41,368 nt of DNA from assembly GCA_031287735.1 (NCBI GenBank), contig JAITSO010000057.1, positions 1 to 41,368 on the forward strand, written 5' to 3'. Of this stretch, positions 1-8,302 are shown piece after piece. The position numbers and the translations under genes are program-made. Source of the stretch: Elusimicrobiota bacterium. GTDB taxonomy: Bacteria; Elusimicrobiota; Endomicrobiia; Endomicrobiales; Endomicrobiaceae. Position 1 is the first letter of the stretch. Each line of letters opens with the position of its first letter. The notes under the pieces were generated by a model. That model was not told where the DNA came from, searched no databases, and was given only the letters and a program-made list of their open reading frames with translations.

Positions 1-123
1 GACAATGTGACAATGGAAATAGAATTGATAATGCCGGTAGCGATGGAAACACAGTTGAGATTTGCAATAAGAGAAGGTGGCAGAACAGTAGGCTCCGGAG
101 TTGTTACAGAAATCGTAGAATAA
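1..123 (+). CDS. tuf: Elongation factor Tu, C-terminal end (partial)
   Basis: The window opens inside a reading frame of 40 codons ending in TAA. It encodes the last part of EF-Tu domain 3, with the recognisable segments [24 protein letters not shown] and the terminal TEIVE. EF-Tu delivers aminoacyl-tRNA to the ribosome in the cytoplasm. The order tuf, rpmG, tRNA-Trp, secE, nusG is the classical bacterial arrangement and supports the call. The 5' part lies outside the window. Confidence 0.95.
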   Translation, partial: DNVTMEIELIMPVAMETQLRFAIREGGRTVGSGVVTEIVE

Positions 124-169
124 GTCGCATCTATTAAACCATTAGCAACAAAATAAATTGGAGAACAGT

Positions 170-322
170 ATGTCTGAAAGAGTTATTATAACCATGGCGT
201 GCAGCATTTGCAAAAACAGAAATTACTATTTTGACAGAGGAAAAAAACAAGAAGGGAAGCTTGCTCTTAAAAAATTTTGCAAAAATTGCGGGAAACGCAC
301 AGACCACAAAGAAACGAAGTAA
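170..322 (+). CDS. rpmG: 50S ribosomal protein L33
   Basis: This 50-residue gene encodes ribosomal protein L33 of the large subunit. It starts at the ATG at 170, after a GGAG ribosome-binding site near 160. It carries two CxxC pairs (CSIC at residues 11-14, CKNC at 37-40) that form the zinc ribbon of the Cys-containing L33 type. The basic tail (KRTDHKETK) and a length of about 50 residues are typical. It lies 46 bases after tuf and 14 before the tRNA-Trp gene. Confidence 0.93.
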   Translation: MSERVIITMACSICKNRNYYFDRGKKQEGKLALKKFCKNCGKRTDHKETK

Positions 323-336
323 CTGTGCAAAATTTT

Positions 337-408
337 GGGGGCATAGGCTTAATGGTAAACTCCCGGTCTCCAAAACCGGTTTTGGAGGTTCAAATCCTTC
401 TGCCCCCG
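337..408 (+). tRNA. tRNA-Trp (anticodon CCA)
   Basis: A 72-base cloverleaf can be drawn by eye. The acceptor stem GGGGGCA (337-343) pairs with TGCCCCC (401-407), followed by discriminator G. The anticodon stem CCGGT/ACCGG encloses the loop CTCCAAA, giving anticodon CCA. The T arm contains GGTTCAAATCC. The 3' CCA end is not encoded. Its position between rpmG and secE matches the conserved bacterial order. Confidence 0.95.
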
Positions 409-493
409 TTTTCAGGAGAATAAGGAGCAGTTAGCATAAAATTGGTTTTTGGACGGTGCAAGTTTAAAAATTATAAGTTGGAGAAGGTATAAA

Positions 494-682
494 ATGAATT
501 TTTTTAGCAGTTTGGTTGTTTTTTTAAAAGGTTCCTACTATGAACTCACTAAAGTCACTTGGATAAGCAGGAAAGAAGTTGTTGGCACCACAGTTGTAGT
601 CGCTATTTTCGTAATAATTATGTCTATTTTTGTAGGTCTTGTGGATATGTTTTTAGGTACTACAGTAGGAATTATATTATAA
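494..682 (+). CDS. secE: Preprotein translocase subunit SecE
   Basis: This 62-residue single-span membrane protein is the short bacterial form of SecE, the clamp subunit of the SecYEG channel. An amphipathic N-terminal helix with the typical YYELTKVTW segment is followed by a hydrophobic helix (about residues 30-55). The frame is open further upstream, but the ATG at 494 follows a good GGAGAAGG site and gives the family's usual start. nusG begins 14 bases downstream. Confidence 0.92.
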   Translation: MNFFSSLVVFLKGSYYELTKVTWISRKEVVGTTVVVAIFVIIMSIFVGLVDMFLGTTVGIIL

Positions 683-696
683 GTTGGAGTAAAAAA

Positions 697-1236
697 ATGG
701 CTAATCAGTGGTATGTTGTTCATACTTATAGTGGGTACGAAGATAGAGTAAAAAATAGCTTGGAACAAACTCTAAGCAATCTAGACAATAAAGATAGTGT
801 AAAGATTTACAGAATTCTTGTTCCAACAGAAGATGTCGTTGATGTTCGTGGAAATAAAAAAACGATAAAAAAGAAAAAATTTTTTCCGGGATATGTTTTC
901 ATTGAAATGACACTAAATAACGATGTGTATTGGATTATCAGGAATACAGCAGGTGTTACAGGATTCCTCGGCGGCGTAAAACCTGTTCCAATAGCTCAAG
1001 AAGAAGTGAAAAATCTCCTAAATATTGTCAACAGAACCAATTCGGACGCAAAACCGAGACTTGCAATTTCGTTTGAAAAAAACGAACAGGTACGAATTAA
1101 TGAAGGACCATTTAAACATTTTGTGGGCGAAATAGCGGAAATAAACGCAAATAAAGCAAAACTTAGGGTTATGGTAAATATTTTCGGCAGAGCTGTTCCT
1201 GTAGAGTTGAATTTTTTACAAGTAGAAAAGGTGTAG
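697..1236 (+). CDS. nusG: Transcription termination/antitermination protein NusG
   Basis: This 179-residue protein is full length for NusG, which binds RNA polymerase and couples it to Rho or the ribosome. The N-terminal NGN domain begins with the classic WYVVHTYSGYE and contains FPGYVFIEM. The C-terminal KOW domain carries NEGPFKHFVGEI. The ATG at 697 follows a GGAG site. An extension of the frame upstream overlaps secE and does not resemble NusG, so it is rejected. Confidence 0.96.
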   Translation: MANQWYVVHTYSGYEDRVKNSLEQTLSNLDNKDSVKIYRILVPTEDVVDVRGNKKTIKKKKFFPGYVFIEMTLNNDVYWIIRNTAGVTGFLGGVKPVPIAQEEVKNLLNIVNRTNSDAKPRLAISFEKNEQVRINEGPFKHFVGEIAEINANKAKLRVMVNIFGRAVPVELNFLQVEKV

Positions 1237-1341
1237 ATATATATATCATTTCGAAAAATCACAGCAACAAGTTATGAATACGAATTGTCAATAAATTGAT
1301 TTTTTTGAAAATGCCTTAAAAATTAAAATAGGAGTTTAAAA

Positions 1342-1776
1342 ATGGCGCCAAAAAAGATAAAAGCTTATGTTAAACTGCAAATTCCGGCAGGTAGTGCAAA
1401 CCCTGCACCGCCAGTGGGTCCCGCACTTGGACAGCAGGGTGTAAACATTATGGATTTCTGTAAACAGTTCAATGACAAAACAAAAACTACCGAAAAAGGA
1501 ATGCTCATTCCTGTTGTAATTACAGTATACGAAGACAGATCTTTTGCTTTTATAACAAAGATGCCTCCAGTATCTTCCTTGATTAAAAAAGCTGCCGGGG
1601 TAGCTAAAGCTTCTGCTATTCCTAATAGAACAAAAGTTGGAAGAATTACTAAGATTCAGGTTGAAGAAATAGCAAAACAAAAAATGCCAGATTTAAACAC
1701 TAATGGAAACTTAGAAGCTGCAAAATTTATGGTGGAAGGAACAGCAAAAAGTATGGGAATAGACATCATAAGATAG
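1342..1776 (+). CDS. rplK: 50S ribosomal protein L11
   Basis: This 144-residue protein has the normal length of L11, which forms the GTPase-associated centre with 23S rRNA. The proline/glycine-rich N-terminal segment ([20 protein letters not shown]) and the C-terminal rRNA-binding domain with a GTAKSMGI ending are intact. The start follows an AGGAG site. It is followed after 14 bases by a tautomerase gene instead of rplA. Confidence 0.96.
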   Translation: MAPKKIKAYVKLQIPAGSANPAPPVGPALGQQGVNIMDFCKQFNDKTKTTEKGMLIPVVITVYEDRSFAFITKMPPVSSLIKKAAGVAKASAIPNRTKVGRITKIQVEEIAKQKMPDLNTNGNLEAAKFMVEGTAKSMGIDIIR

Positions 1777-1790
1777 GAGGTTTAAAGGTT

Positions 1791-2027
1791 ATGCCGCACA
1801 TTTCATTGAAAATGCTTAATGGAAGAACTGAAGAGCAAAAAAAGAAGCTTTCAGAAGCTTTGTCGCAAGCAGTTCAAAATGTTCTAAATATAGTCGATAT
1901 GCATGTTTCTGTGACTATTGAAGATTATTCTGCAAAAGAATGGCAAGAAGTGTTTAAAGAAGAAATTACGAATAAAGAAAAGTTTTTATATAAGAAACCG
2001 GAATACGATCCAAAAAGTTTGATGTAG
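1791..2027 (+). CDS. 4-oxalocrotonate tautomerase-family protein
   Basis: This 78-residue protein begins Met-Pro-His-Ile, so removal of Met would expose the N-terminal proline that acts as catalytic base in this superfamily. The body (SEALSQAVQNVL, then VSVTIEDYSAKEWQEVF) follows the beta-alpha-beta monomer plan. It resembles the slightly longer PptA/YdcE type more than the 62-residue 4-OT type. Its substrate cannot be told. A strong AGGAGG site at 1775-1780 overlaps the rplK stop, so translation is probably coupled to L11. A tautomerase between rplK and rplA is unexpected. Confidence 0.82.
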   Translation: MPHISLKMLNGRTEEQKKKLSEALSQAVQNVLNIVDMHVSVTIEDYSAKEWQEVFKEEITNKEKFLYKKPEYDPKSLM

Positions 2028-2084
2028 ATTTTTAGTGGGAGCTTGCTAAATATGCACTAAAGCGCTAAACCACAAGGAGATAAA

Positions 2085-2762
2085 ATGACAAAAAAATCAA
2101 AGAAAGCAACAAAAACAATTGACAAAAGCAAAATTTACGCTATTGTCGACGCGGTACCATTGGTAAAGGAAAACGCTAAAGCCAAATTTGATGAAACAGT
2201 TGAAACGCACATAAGGTTGGGAATTGATCCAAAGCAAAGCGATCAAATAGTAAGAGGTACCATTTCTCTTCCCCATGGAATTGGAAAAATCAGAAAAGTC
2301 GCTGTGCTAGCAAAAGGTGAAAAGCAAAAAGAAGCTGAAAAATCTGGAGCAGACAAAATTGGAGCCGAAGATTTAATTGAAGATATCTCAAAAGGTTTTT
2401 TAGATTTTGATGTTTTAGTTGCTACTCCGGACATCATGAAGGACCTGAGTAAAGTTGCAAAAATATTGGGGCCTAAAGGTCTTATGCCTAATCCTAAATC
2501 CGGTACAGTTACTTTTGATATTGCCACTACAGTTAAGGAGTTAAAAAAAGGAAGAATAGAGTACAAAAATGATTCGTTTGGAATTGTTCATGTTCCAGTT
2601 GGAAAGGTTTCTTTTGAGAATGAAAAACTTATAGATAATATAAAAATTTTAATCGAAGCTGTTATAAAGTCTAAACCTACTTCATCAAAAGGTCAATATA
2701 TAAAATCTATTTCCATTGCATCAACTATGGGACCGGGATTATTTGTAGATCACAAAATCTAA
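2085..2762 (+). CDS. rplA: 50S ribosomal protein L1
   Basis: This 225-residue protein is of normal length for L1, the L1-stalk protein that helps release deacylated tRNA and often represses its own operon. The signature GPKGLMPNPKSGTVT is present. The C-terminal KSKPTSSKGQYIKSI and MGPG segments are typical. An AAGGAG site precedes the ATG. The gene next downstream is rimP, not rplJ, so the ribosomal protein run ends here. Confidence 0.96.
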   Translation: MTKKSKKATKTIDKSKIYAIVDAVPLVKENAKAKFDETVETHIRLGIDPKQSDQIVRGTISLPHGIGKIRKVAVLAKGEKQKEAEKSGADKIGAEDLIEDISKGFLDFDVLVATPDIMKDLSKVAKILGPKGLMPNPKSGTVTFDIATTVKELKKGRIEYKNDSFGIVHVPVGKVSFENEKLIDNIKILIEAVIKSKPTSSKGQYIKSISIASTMGPGLFVDHKI

Positions 2763-2846
2763 ACATAATATAAATAACTTATCGCAGAAATTTTACTTTA
2801 CAGAACGACTTGCGTTGAGCCGTCTCTTGTTTTTGGGAGAAGCAAC

Positions 2847-3302
2847 ATGTTCAAAGTACGAGAAATTGAAAATTTATTTTCGCCTTTTGCTGAAAAAGAA
2901 AAAGTTGAGGTGGTCGATGTTTGCTATACTAAAGAAAATGGTGATTGGATATTGAAAATTTTTATAGATAAAGAAAATGGTGTTAATATGGATGATTGCG
3001 AAAGACTCAGTAAAATTTTTAGCAAAATATTGGACGAAAATGACATTTTAGACAATTCGTATATTTTAGAGGTTTCTTCTCCGGGACTTAATAGAATCTT
3101 GAAAAAAGAAAGCCATTTTAAAAAATTTGTTAGAAGTAACGCAAGAATCCAAACCTTTAACCCAATAAACAACCAAAAAAACTTTTTAGGCGAAATCCTT
3201 GAGGTTTTAAACGGTAGCATCAAATTAAATGATGTAACGAATGGACAGGTGGAAATTCGTATCAACAACATAAAAAAAGCAAATGTAGAAGAATTGTTGT
3301 AA
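2847..3302 (+). CDS. rimP: Ribosome maturation factor RimP
   Basis: This 151-residue cytoplasmic protein matches RimP, which assists 30S subunit maturation. The N-terminal domain contains VDVCYTKENGDWILKIFID and DDCERLSKIFSKILDE. The central YILEVSSPGLNR is the most characteristic segment, followed by an SH3-like C-terminal domain. A GGGAGA site precedes the start. It heads the conserved rimP-nusA-infB cluster. Confidence 0.92.
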   Translation: MFKVREIENLFSPFAEKEKVEVVDVCYTKENGDWILKIFIDKENGVNMDDCERLSKIFSKILDENDILDNSYILEVSSPGLNRILKKESHFKKFVRSNARIQTFNPINNQKNFLGEILEVLNGSIKLNDVTNGQVEIRINNIKKANVEELL

Positions 3303-3330
3303 AAATATTTTTTGATTTAACGGAAAAGTT

Positions 3331-3362
3331 TTTGTTCTAATAAATAGTTTTGCACTCTATAA
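3331..3362 (+). promoter_or_regulatory. Possible promoter for nusA
   Basis: A perfect TATAAT lies at 3357-3362, 28 bases before the nusA start, leaving room for the AGGAGG site at about 3379-3384. Upstream, TTGTTC (3331-3336, 20-base spacer) or TTCTAA (3334-3339, 17-base spacer) are weak -35 candidates. In such AT-rich DNA a chance match is possible. Confidence 0.35.
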
Positions 3363-3390
3363 TTTACAAAAACTAACTAGGAGGATAGCG

Positions 3391-4695
3391 ATGACAGATA
3401 AGAACAAACTCTTTTCGGTTCTTGAACAGATAGAACGCGATAGAAATATAAAGAAAGAAGATATCTTTGCAGTTGTAGAAAACGCTCTTGTTGCAGCCTA
3501 CAAGAAGCAGGTAGGAAAAAATTCAAATGTTATTGCTAAAATAAATGCTGAAACAGGAGAAATGCAAACTATCGTCACAAAAACCATTGTGCAAAATGTA
3601 AAAAATCCAGTTTTAGAAATCTCTCTTTCTGAAGCAAAAAAAATCAATGCAAAATCTGAGATAGGAGCTGACATAAAAATCACTGTTGATGCACAAGAAT
3701 TTTCACGTATAGCTGCACAAACAGCAAAACAAGTTATAGTTCAAAAAGTTAGAGAATCTGAAAGAGATTTTTTATTTGCCGAAATGAGGGAAAAAATCGG
3801 GCAGCTTGTTAATGGAATAATATATCGCATAAGCAATAGGACAATAATAGTAGATTTAGGAACCACTGAAGCTATACTTCCAGCAAGCGAGCAGATACCC
3901 AAAGAAGAATTTAAAATAGGTCAAAACATAAGAGCTGTGATAACAAAAGTTGATAAAACTCAAAAAGGAATAAGTGTAGTTCTTTCCAGAGCTACAACGA
4001 GTATCGTGAAAAAGCTTTTTGAAATAGAAGTTCCGGAAATTTACGATAAAGTAGTAACAATTCTAAACGTGGTCAGAGATCCAGGTGTTAGGACAAAATT
4101 GTCGGTCACTTCTTCAAACCCAAAAGTTGATCCGGTAGGTGCTTGTGTTGGTATAAAAGGAACGAGGGTGAAACCAATTATTGACGAATTAAGAGGCGAA
4201 AGAGTAGACCTAATACCTTATAGTTTAGATCCTTTGAAATTTATTGCAAGTGCTCTTTCTCCAGCAAAATCAGTTGTTGTTAATATCGTTTCCAAAGATA
4301 GCAAAAAATCTGAAGCCATTGTTCCAGACAATATTCTGTCACTTGCTATCGGTCAAGGCGGGCACAATGTACGGCTTGCCGCAAAACTTACAGGTTGGAA
4401 TATAGACGTGAAATCTCTATCACAAAAAAATGCTGAAGCAAAATCCAAAAGTGTGAATGCTGGCAAAGAGACCATGCAAAAAAACGACAGCAAAAACAAC
4501 ATTGAAAATCAAAGTCAACCGCTTGCCATTAAAGGTATAGGACCAAAAACACTTGAAATATTGAAAACATCTGGTTATGACAGCGTAGAAAAACTTGCAA
4601 GAGCAACTTCTGAAGAATTGTCAGCTCTATCTGGAATAGGCACTAAAAGTGCAGATAAAGTAATGCTTTGCGTAAAAAAAATTCTAAACACTTAG
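3391..4695 (+). CDS. nusA: Transcription termination/antitermination protein NusA
   Basis: This 434-residue protein binds RNA polymerase and modulates pausing, termination and antitermination. The N-terminal polymerase-binding domain (residues 1-130) is followed by an S1 domain (about 134-200). Two KH domains follow, with VGACVGIKGTRVKPIIDEL and the GQGGHNVRLAAKLTGW motif. The tail (about 375-434) is a helix-hairpin-helix with IKGIGPKTLEIL and LSGIGTKSADKV, joined by a low-complexity Lys/Asn/Ser linker. It has a strong AGGAGG site. Confidence 0.95.
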   Translation: MTDKNKLFSVLEQIERDRNIKKEDIFAVVENALVAAYKKQVGKNSNVIAKINAETGEMQTIVTKTIVQNVKNPVLEISLSEAKKINAKSEIGADIKITVDAQEFSRIAAQTAKQVIVQKVRESERDFLFAEMREKIGQLVNGIIYRISNRTIIVDLGTTEAILPASEQIPKEEFKIGQNIRAVITKVDKTQKGISVVLSRATTSIVKKLFEIEVPEIYDKVVTILNVVRDPGVRTKLSVTSSNPKVDPVGACVGIKGTRVKPIIDELRGERVDLIPYSLDPLKFIASALSPAKSVVVNIVSKDSKKSEAIVPDNILSLAIGQGGHNVRLAAKLTGWNIDVKSLSQKNAEAKSKSVNAGKETMQKNDSKNNIENQSQPLAIKGIGPKTLEILKTSGYDSVEKLARATSEELSALSGIGTKSADKVMLCVKKILNT

Positions 4696-4700
4696 TTAAA

Positions 4701-4729
4701 TTATTCGCTATACAAGTGGAAAATATAAT
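4701..4729 (+). promoter_or_regulatory. Possible promoter for infB
   Basis: TTATTC (4701-4706) and a perfect TATAAT (4724-4729) are separated by 17 bases in the gap after nusA. A start site near 4736 would leave the GGAGG at 4752-4756 intact. It would allow infB transcription independent of nusA. This rests on sequence pattern only. Confidence 0.4.
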
Positions 4730-4766
4730 GGCGTAGACAGAGTTTTTAAGTGGAGGATTCAATGTT

Positions 4767-5201
4767 ATGAATAAAACAAAAAAATCTCAGTCAAAAGATA
4801 GCAAAAAAACATCAAGTCCGAAGGTCTCAAAGGTGCTTTTAAAAAAACCTAAAACTACAAAAAACGTTGGTTCGCCCACGAAACCTGCGAGAGCAACTGC
4901 AGTTCCTCAAGAAAAACAAAGCGATTTACCAGTAACCAAAACCAAAACGAAGATTCCAAAGGATTTAAAGCAAAAAAAAGAAAGCAAGCACGATAGCAAA
5001 AAAAAAACAAAAGGAACTGAAGTAAATAGCACAATAAAAAGCAATACCAAAAGCACCAATAAAAAAAGTGTCAACAGTGCAGAAGCTGCAAAGAAACCTT
5101 ATAAAGGAACTAGAAAATTGCAGCAAGAAAAAGAATTGCTAGCAGAAAAAATTTTGAAACAGAATGAAGCAAAAAAAAATAGCCGAAGAGAATGCACGTA
5201 A
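4767..5201 (+). CDS. infB: Translation initiation factor IF-2, N-terminal part (frame-split)
   Basis: A 144-codon frame starts at an ATG ten bases after GGAGG (4752-4756). It encodes the Lys/Ser/Thr-rich, disordered N-terminal region normal for bacterial IF-2. It ends with a charged helix (QQEKELLAEKILKQNEAKK) and then runs out of frame into NSRRECT and a stop. The IF-2 body continues in the +1 frame, overlapping by 38 bases. Removing a single A from the nine-A run at 5171-5179 joins the two frames as EAKKIAEENARKEQ. I therefore read 4767-7119 as one infB locus broken by, or decoded through, a one-base slip. Confidence 0.8.
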   Translation: MNKTKKSQSKDSKKTSSPKVSKVLLKKPKTTKNVGSPTKPARATAVPQEKQSDLPVTKTKTKIPKDLKQKKESKHDSKKKTKGTEVNSTIKSNTKSTNKKSVNSAEAAKKPYKGTRKLQQEKELLAEKILKQNEAKKNSRRECT

Positions 5202-7119
5202 AGAGCAAGAAGAGGAAAATATAATATCACAACTTGCAGAAAAAGCTATAGGTCTTGGCATAAAACCCGAAGATATCAAAAACCTTTCGAGTAAAGATTT
5301 GCAGGATTTAATTAAAGAGTTAATTGACGAAAAAACAAAAGAACAAGAAAAGCAATTTAAAGGCATCATCATAATAAACGAGCTTTCTACCGCAAAAGAA
5401 ATTTCGGTACAAATGACAAAAGTCACTCCCGGCGAAATATTGAAAAAGCTTTTGCAAATGGGTGTTCTGGTTACTATTAACACAAAACTTGATAAAGACA
5501 CTGCCACCATAATTGCAAATGAATTTCAATATGACGTTAAATTTGTTTCTATATCGGAACCAAAAGATAGTCCTTATGAAAAACATTCGGAAGACAGTGC
5601 CGATAAACTAAAACCGCGACCGCCTGTAGTTACTATAATGGGACATGTTGATCATGGAAAAACATCACTACTTGACGCTATCAGAAGCAGTGATGTTGCC
5701 GGTGGCGAACATGGAGGTATTACTCAACATATTGGTGCTTACAGCGTTAAAACAAAAGATGGTAGACACATAACTTTTTTGGATACACCAGGTCATGAGG
5801 TTTTTACTGCCATGCGCTCACGTGGAGCTAAAGCCACTGACATAGTCATTTTAGTGGTTTCAGCCGTTGATGGAATTATGCCTCAAACTATTGAAGCTAT
5901 AAACCACGCTAAGGCCGCAAATGTTCCCGTAATAGTTGCAGTAAACAAAATAGATCTGCCAGCTTCAGATTCGCAAAAAATAAGACAGGAATTAAGCGGA
6001 CAAGGTCTTAATCCGGAAGAGTGGGGTGGCGATACCATAATGGTTGATATTTCTGCAAAGCAGAAATTAAATATAGACAATCTGCTAGAAATGGTTTTAT
6101 TGAAATCCGAAATGATGGAATTAAAATCAAACCCGGACAGAAAGGCGCAGGGTATCATTGTGGAGTCGAGACTTGATTCTAAGAAAGGACCTATTGCAAC
6201 TCTTCTAGTTCAAAAAGGAACTTTAAAGTCTGGCGATGTTTTGGTAGCTGGCACAACTTACGGCAAAGTACGAGCTATGACAAACGATACCGGCAAAAAG
6301 ATTGAGGTAGCACTACCAAGTTTTTCAGCTGAAATTTTAGGGATGAATGAACCACCGGAAGTTGGCGATAAATTTGTGGTTGTAGATAAAGAAACTTACG
6401 CAAAAGAAATTTCTGATTCAAGAAAAGAAAGAGTTAAAGCCGCTTCTTTGAAACCAAAACGTCACCATCTATCTCTTATAGATGTAAGTTTAGGAAAAGT
6501 TAAAGAACTAAAAATTATATTAAAAGCTGATGTACAAGGTTCTTTAGGTGCCTTAAAAGATTCGCTCGAAAGACTTTCAACAAATGAAATAGCGTTGAAA
6601 ATTATTCACGGCGGGGCAGGCGCCATTACTGAATCGGATGTTGCTCTAGCCACGGCTTCAAATGCTTTAATAGTTGGGTTTAACTTGCGACCGGATTCTA
6701 TTGTAGAAAAAATTGCTGAAAATAAAGGCGTAAGTATCAACGTTTACCGCATAATTTATGATCTAATTGCAGACGTTAAAGCTGCAATGGAAGGATTACT
6801 TGATCCAAGCTTGAAAGAAAAAATTCTTGGAAAAGCATCCGTTAAACAAGTTTTTAAACTTTCAAATTCAGGAACTATTTCGGGATGTTCCGTTTTGGAG
6901 GGTAAAATTCAAAGAGGAGCAAAGATTAGGCTTTTGAGAGACAATGTCATAGTTTTTGAGGGAAACATAATCTCGTTAAAAAGATTTAAAGATGACGTAA
7001 AAGAAGTTGAAAAAGGCTACGAATGCGGAATTGGTCTTGAAAATTTTTTAGATATCAAAGTCGGAGATGTAATTGAGAACTTTATGCTGGAAAAAATCTC
7101 ACGCAAATTAGAAAATTAA
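5164..7119 (+). CDS. infB: Translation initiation factor IF-2, main body
   Basis: This 651-codon frame holds all functional parts of IF-2, the GTPase that brings initiator tRNA to the 30S subunit. An alpha-helical segment and the IF2-N fold come first. The G domain has GHVDHGKT (G1), GGITQHIGAY (G2), DTPGHE (G3), NKID (G4) and SAK (G5). Domains II, III and the C-terminal initiator tRNA-binding domain follow. The ATG at 5164 has no convincing ribosome-binding site, so this frame is more likely entered from the 4767 frame by slippage. An internal start giving a short IF-2 form is the alternative. Confidence 0.93.
   Translation: MKQKKIAEENARKEQEEENIISQLAEKAIGLGIKPEDIKNLSSKDLQDLIKELIDEKTKEQEKQFKGIIIINELSTAKEISVQMTKVTPGEILKKLLQMGVLVTINTKLDKDTATIIANEFQYDVKFVSISEPKDSPYEKHSEDSADKLKPRPPVVTIMGHVDHGKTSLLDAIRSSDVAGGEHGGITQHIGAYSVKTKDGRHITFLDTPGHEVFTAMRSRGAKATDIVILVVSAVDGIMPQTIEAINHAKAANVPVIVAVNKIDLPASDSQKIRQELSGQGLNPEEWGGDTIMVDISAKQKLNIDNLLEMVLLKSEMMELKSNPDRKAQGIIVESRLDSKKGPIATLLVQKGTLKSGDVLVAGTTYGKVRAMTNDTGKKIEVALPSFSAEILGMNEPPEVGDKFVVVDKETYAKEISDSRKERVKAASLKPKRHHLSLIDVSLGKVKELKIILKADVQGSLGALKDSLERLSTNEIALKIIHGGAGAITESDVALATASNALIVGFNLRPDSIVEKIAENKGVSINVYRIIYDLIADVKAAMEGLLDPSLKEKILGKASVKQVFKLSNSGTISGCSVLEGKIQRGAKIRLLRDNVIVFEGNIISLKRFKDDVKEVEKGYECGIGLENFLDIKVGDVIENFMLEKISRKLEN
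5171..5179 (+). other. Nine-A run at the infB frame junction
   Basis: Nine consecutive A bases separate the two infB frames. Loss of one A in the transcript, or a +1 ribosomal shift, fuses the N-terminal region to the GTPase body without extra stops. Poly-A runs of this length are known sites of RNA polymerase slippage in AT-rich symbionts. A replication slip that killed the full-length form, or a homopolymer sequencing error, would look the same. Confidence 0.7.
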
Positions 7120-7168
7120 TGAGTATGAGAGACTTTTGCAGAAGCAGCATTTTGGGGAAACTAAAGAG

Positions 7169-8254
7169 ATGTTTTACCATATTTTTTATGCTTTGCATGA
7201 TATTTGGACACCATTTAACGTATTTCAATATATAACATTCAGAGCTGGCGGTGCGATTTTAACAAGCCTCATAATTTGTTTTATTTTGGGACCATTCACC
7301 ATACGAAAACTTGCCAATCTCAAAATAAATCAAGTAGTTAGATCTGATGGATTGCAAACACATATTCGCAAATCAAGCACACCTACGATGGGTGGAGTTT
7401 TGCTACTTTTCTCTGTAGTGGTTTCAGCACTTATGTGGACACGGCTAAACAACAGATTTGTCATTTTACTCTTGTTGGGTAGTTTATGGCTTGGTATTCT
7501 AGGATTTTTAGATGATTACTTAAAGTTTAAATATCAAAATTCAAAGGGTCTTTCTCCGAAATTAAAATTATTCTGGCAAGCGTTGTTTTCTGTTATCATA
7601 GCCGTATATTTGTATCTGTTTCCTCAAAACCTAAATTTTTCTGTCTCTGCCAGCATACCTTTTTTTAAAGGTGTGTTCGTAAACTTTTCGTATCTGTACA
7701 TGCTTTTTGTAATTTTGATAATTGTCGGTAGCTCTAACTCTGTAAATTTAACCGATGGACTTGATGGTCTTGCTTCAGGTAACATATTAATTGCAGCTTT
7801 AACTTTTGCTGTGTTTGCATACCTTGCCGGGCATTACCAAATAGCAAATTATTTAAAAATAATTCACGTCGCAGGAGCCGGAGAAGTTACTGTTTTTTTA
7901 TTTGGAATTATAGGAGCAATGCTAGGATTCTTATGGTATAATGCTCATCCTGCACAAATTTTTATGGGGGATACCGGCAGTTTATTTTTAGGCGGAATTT
8001 TGGGAATGTCAGCAATTTTTATAAAGCAGGAGTTGGTTTTACCGATAGCTGGTGGGGTTTTTTTAGTTGAAGCTTTGTCTGTTTTGGTGCAAGTTTATTG
8101 TTATAAAAAAACTGGAAAACGTATATTTAAAATGGCACCTTTACACCATCATTTTGAGCTGAATGGCTTGTCGGAGCCAAAAGTCACAATAAGGTTTTGG
8201 ATTATCGGAATAATTCTTGCAATAATTTCTCTTGCCACGCTAAAATTAAGATAA
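7169..8254 (+). CDS. mraY: Phospho-N-acetylmuramoyl-pentapeptide transferase
   Basis: This 361-residue polytopic membrane enzyme transfers phospho-MurNAc-pentapeptide to undecaprenyl phosphate, making lipid I. Diagnostic segments are STPTMGG, LGFLDDYLK, SSNSVNLTDGLDGLA, AQIFMGDTGSLFLG and MAPLHHHFEL. About ten membrane spans can be seen. The start was set at the ATG at 7169 because MFYHIFYALHD...FNVFQYITFRAG matches the usual MraY N-terminus; the frame is open a little further upstream. It lies 49 bases after infB, an unusual partner for a cell-wall gene. Confidence 0.95.
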   Translation: MFYHIFYALHDIWTPFNVFQYITFRAGGAILTSLIICFILGPFTIRKLANLKINQVVRSDGLQTHIRKSSTPTMGGVLLLFSVVVSALMWTRLNNRFVILLLLGSLWLGILGFLDDYLKFKYQNSKGLSPKLKLFWQALFSVIIAVYLYLFPQNLNFSVSASIPFFKGVFVNFSYLYMLFVILIIVGSSNSVNLTDGLDGLASGNILIAALTFAVFAYLAGHYQIANYLKIIHVAGAGEVTVFLFGIIGAMLGFLWYNAHPAQIFMGDTGSLFLGGILGMSAIFIKQELVLPIAGGVFLVEALSVLVQVYCYKKTGKRIFKMAPLHHHFELNGLSEPKVTIRFWIIGIILAIISLATLKLR

Positions 8255-8302
8255 AAAATAGCTAATTGTAGACATTCATGTGAAACCACCAAAGTTAAAC
8301 AA

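Noticed and set aside
231-434. 67-codon + strand frame across rpmG and tRNA-Trp
   Set aside because: It overlaps rpmG in another frame and runs through the tRNA gene.
449-477. TTGGAC-17-TATAAG promoter candidate before secE
   Set aside because: The predicted transcription start would fall inside the secE ribosome-binding site.
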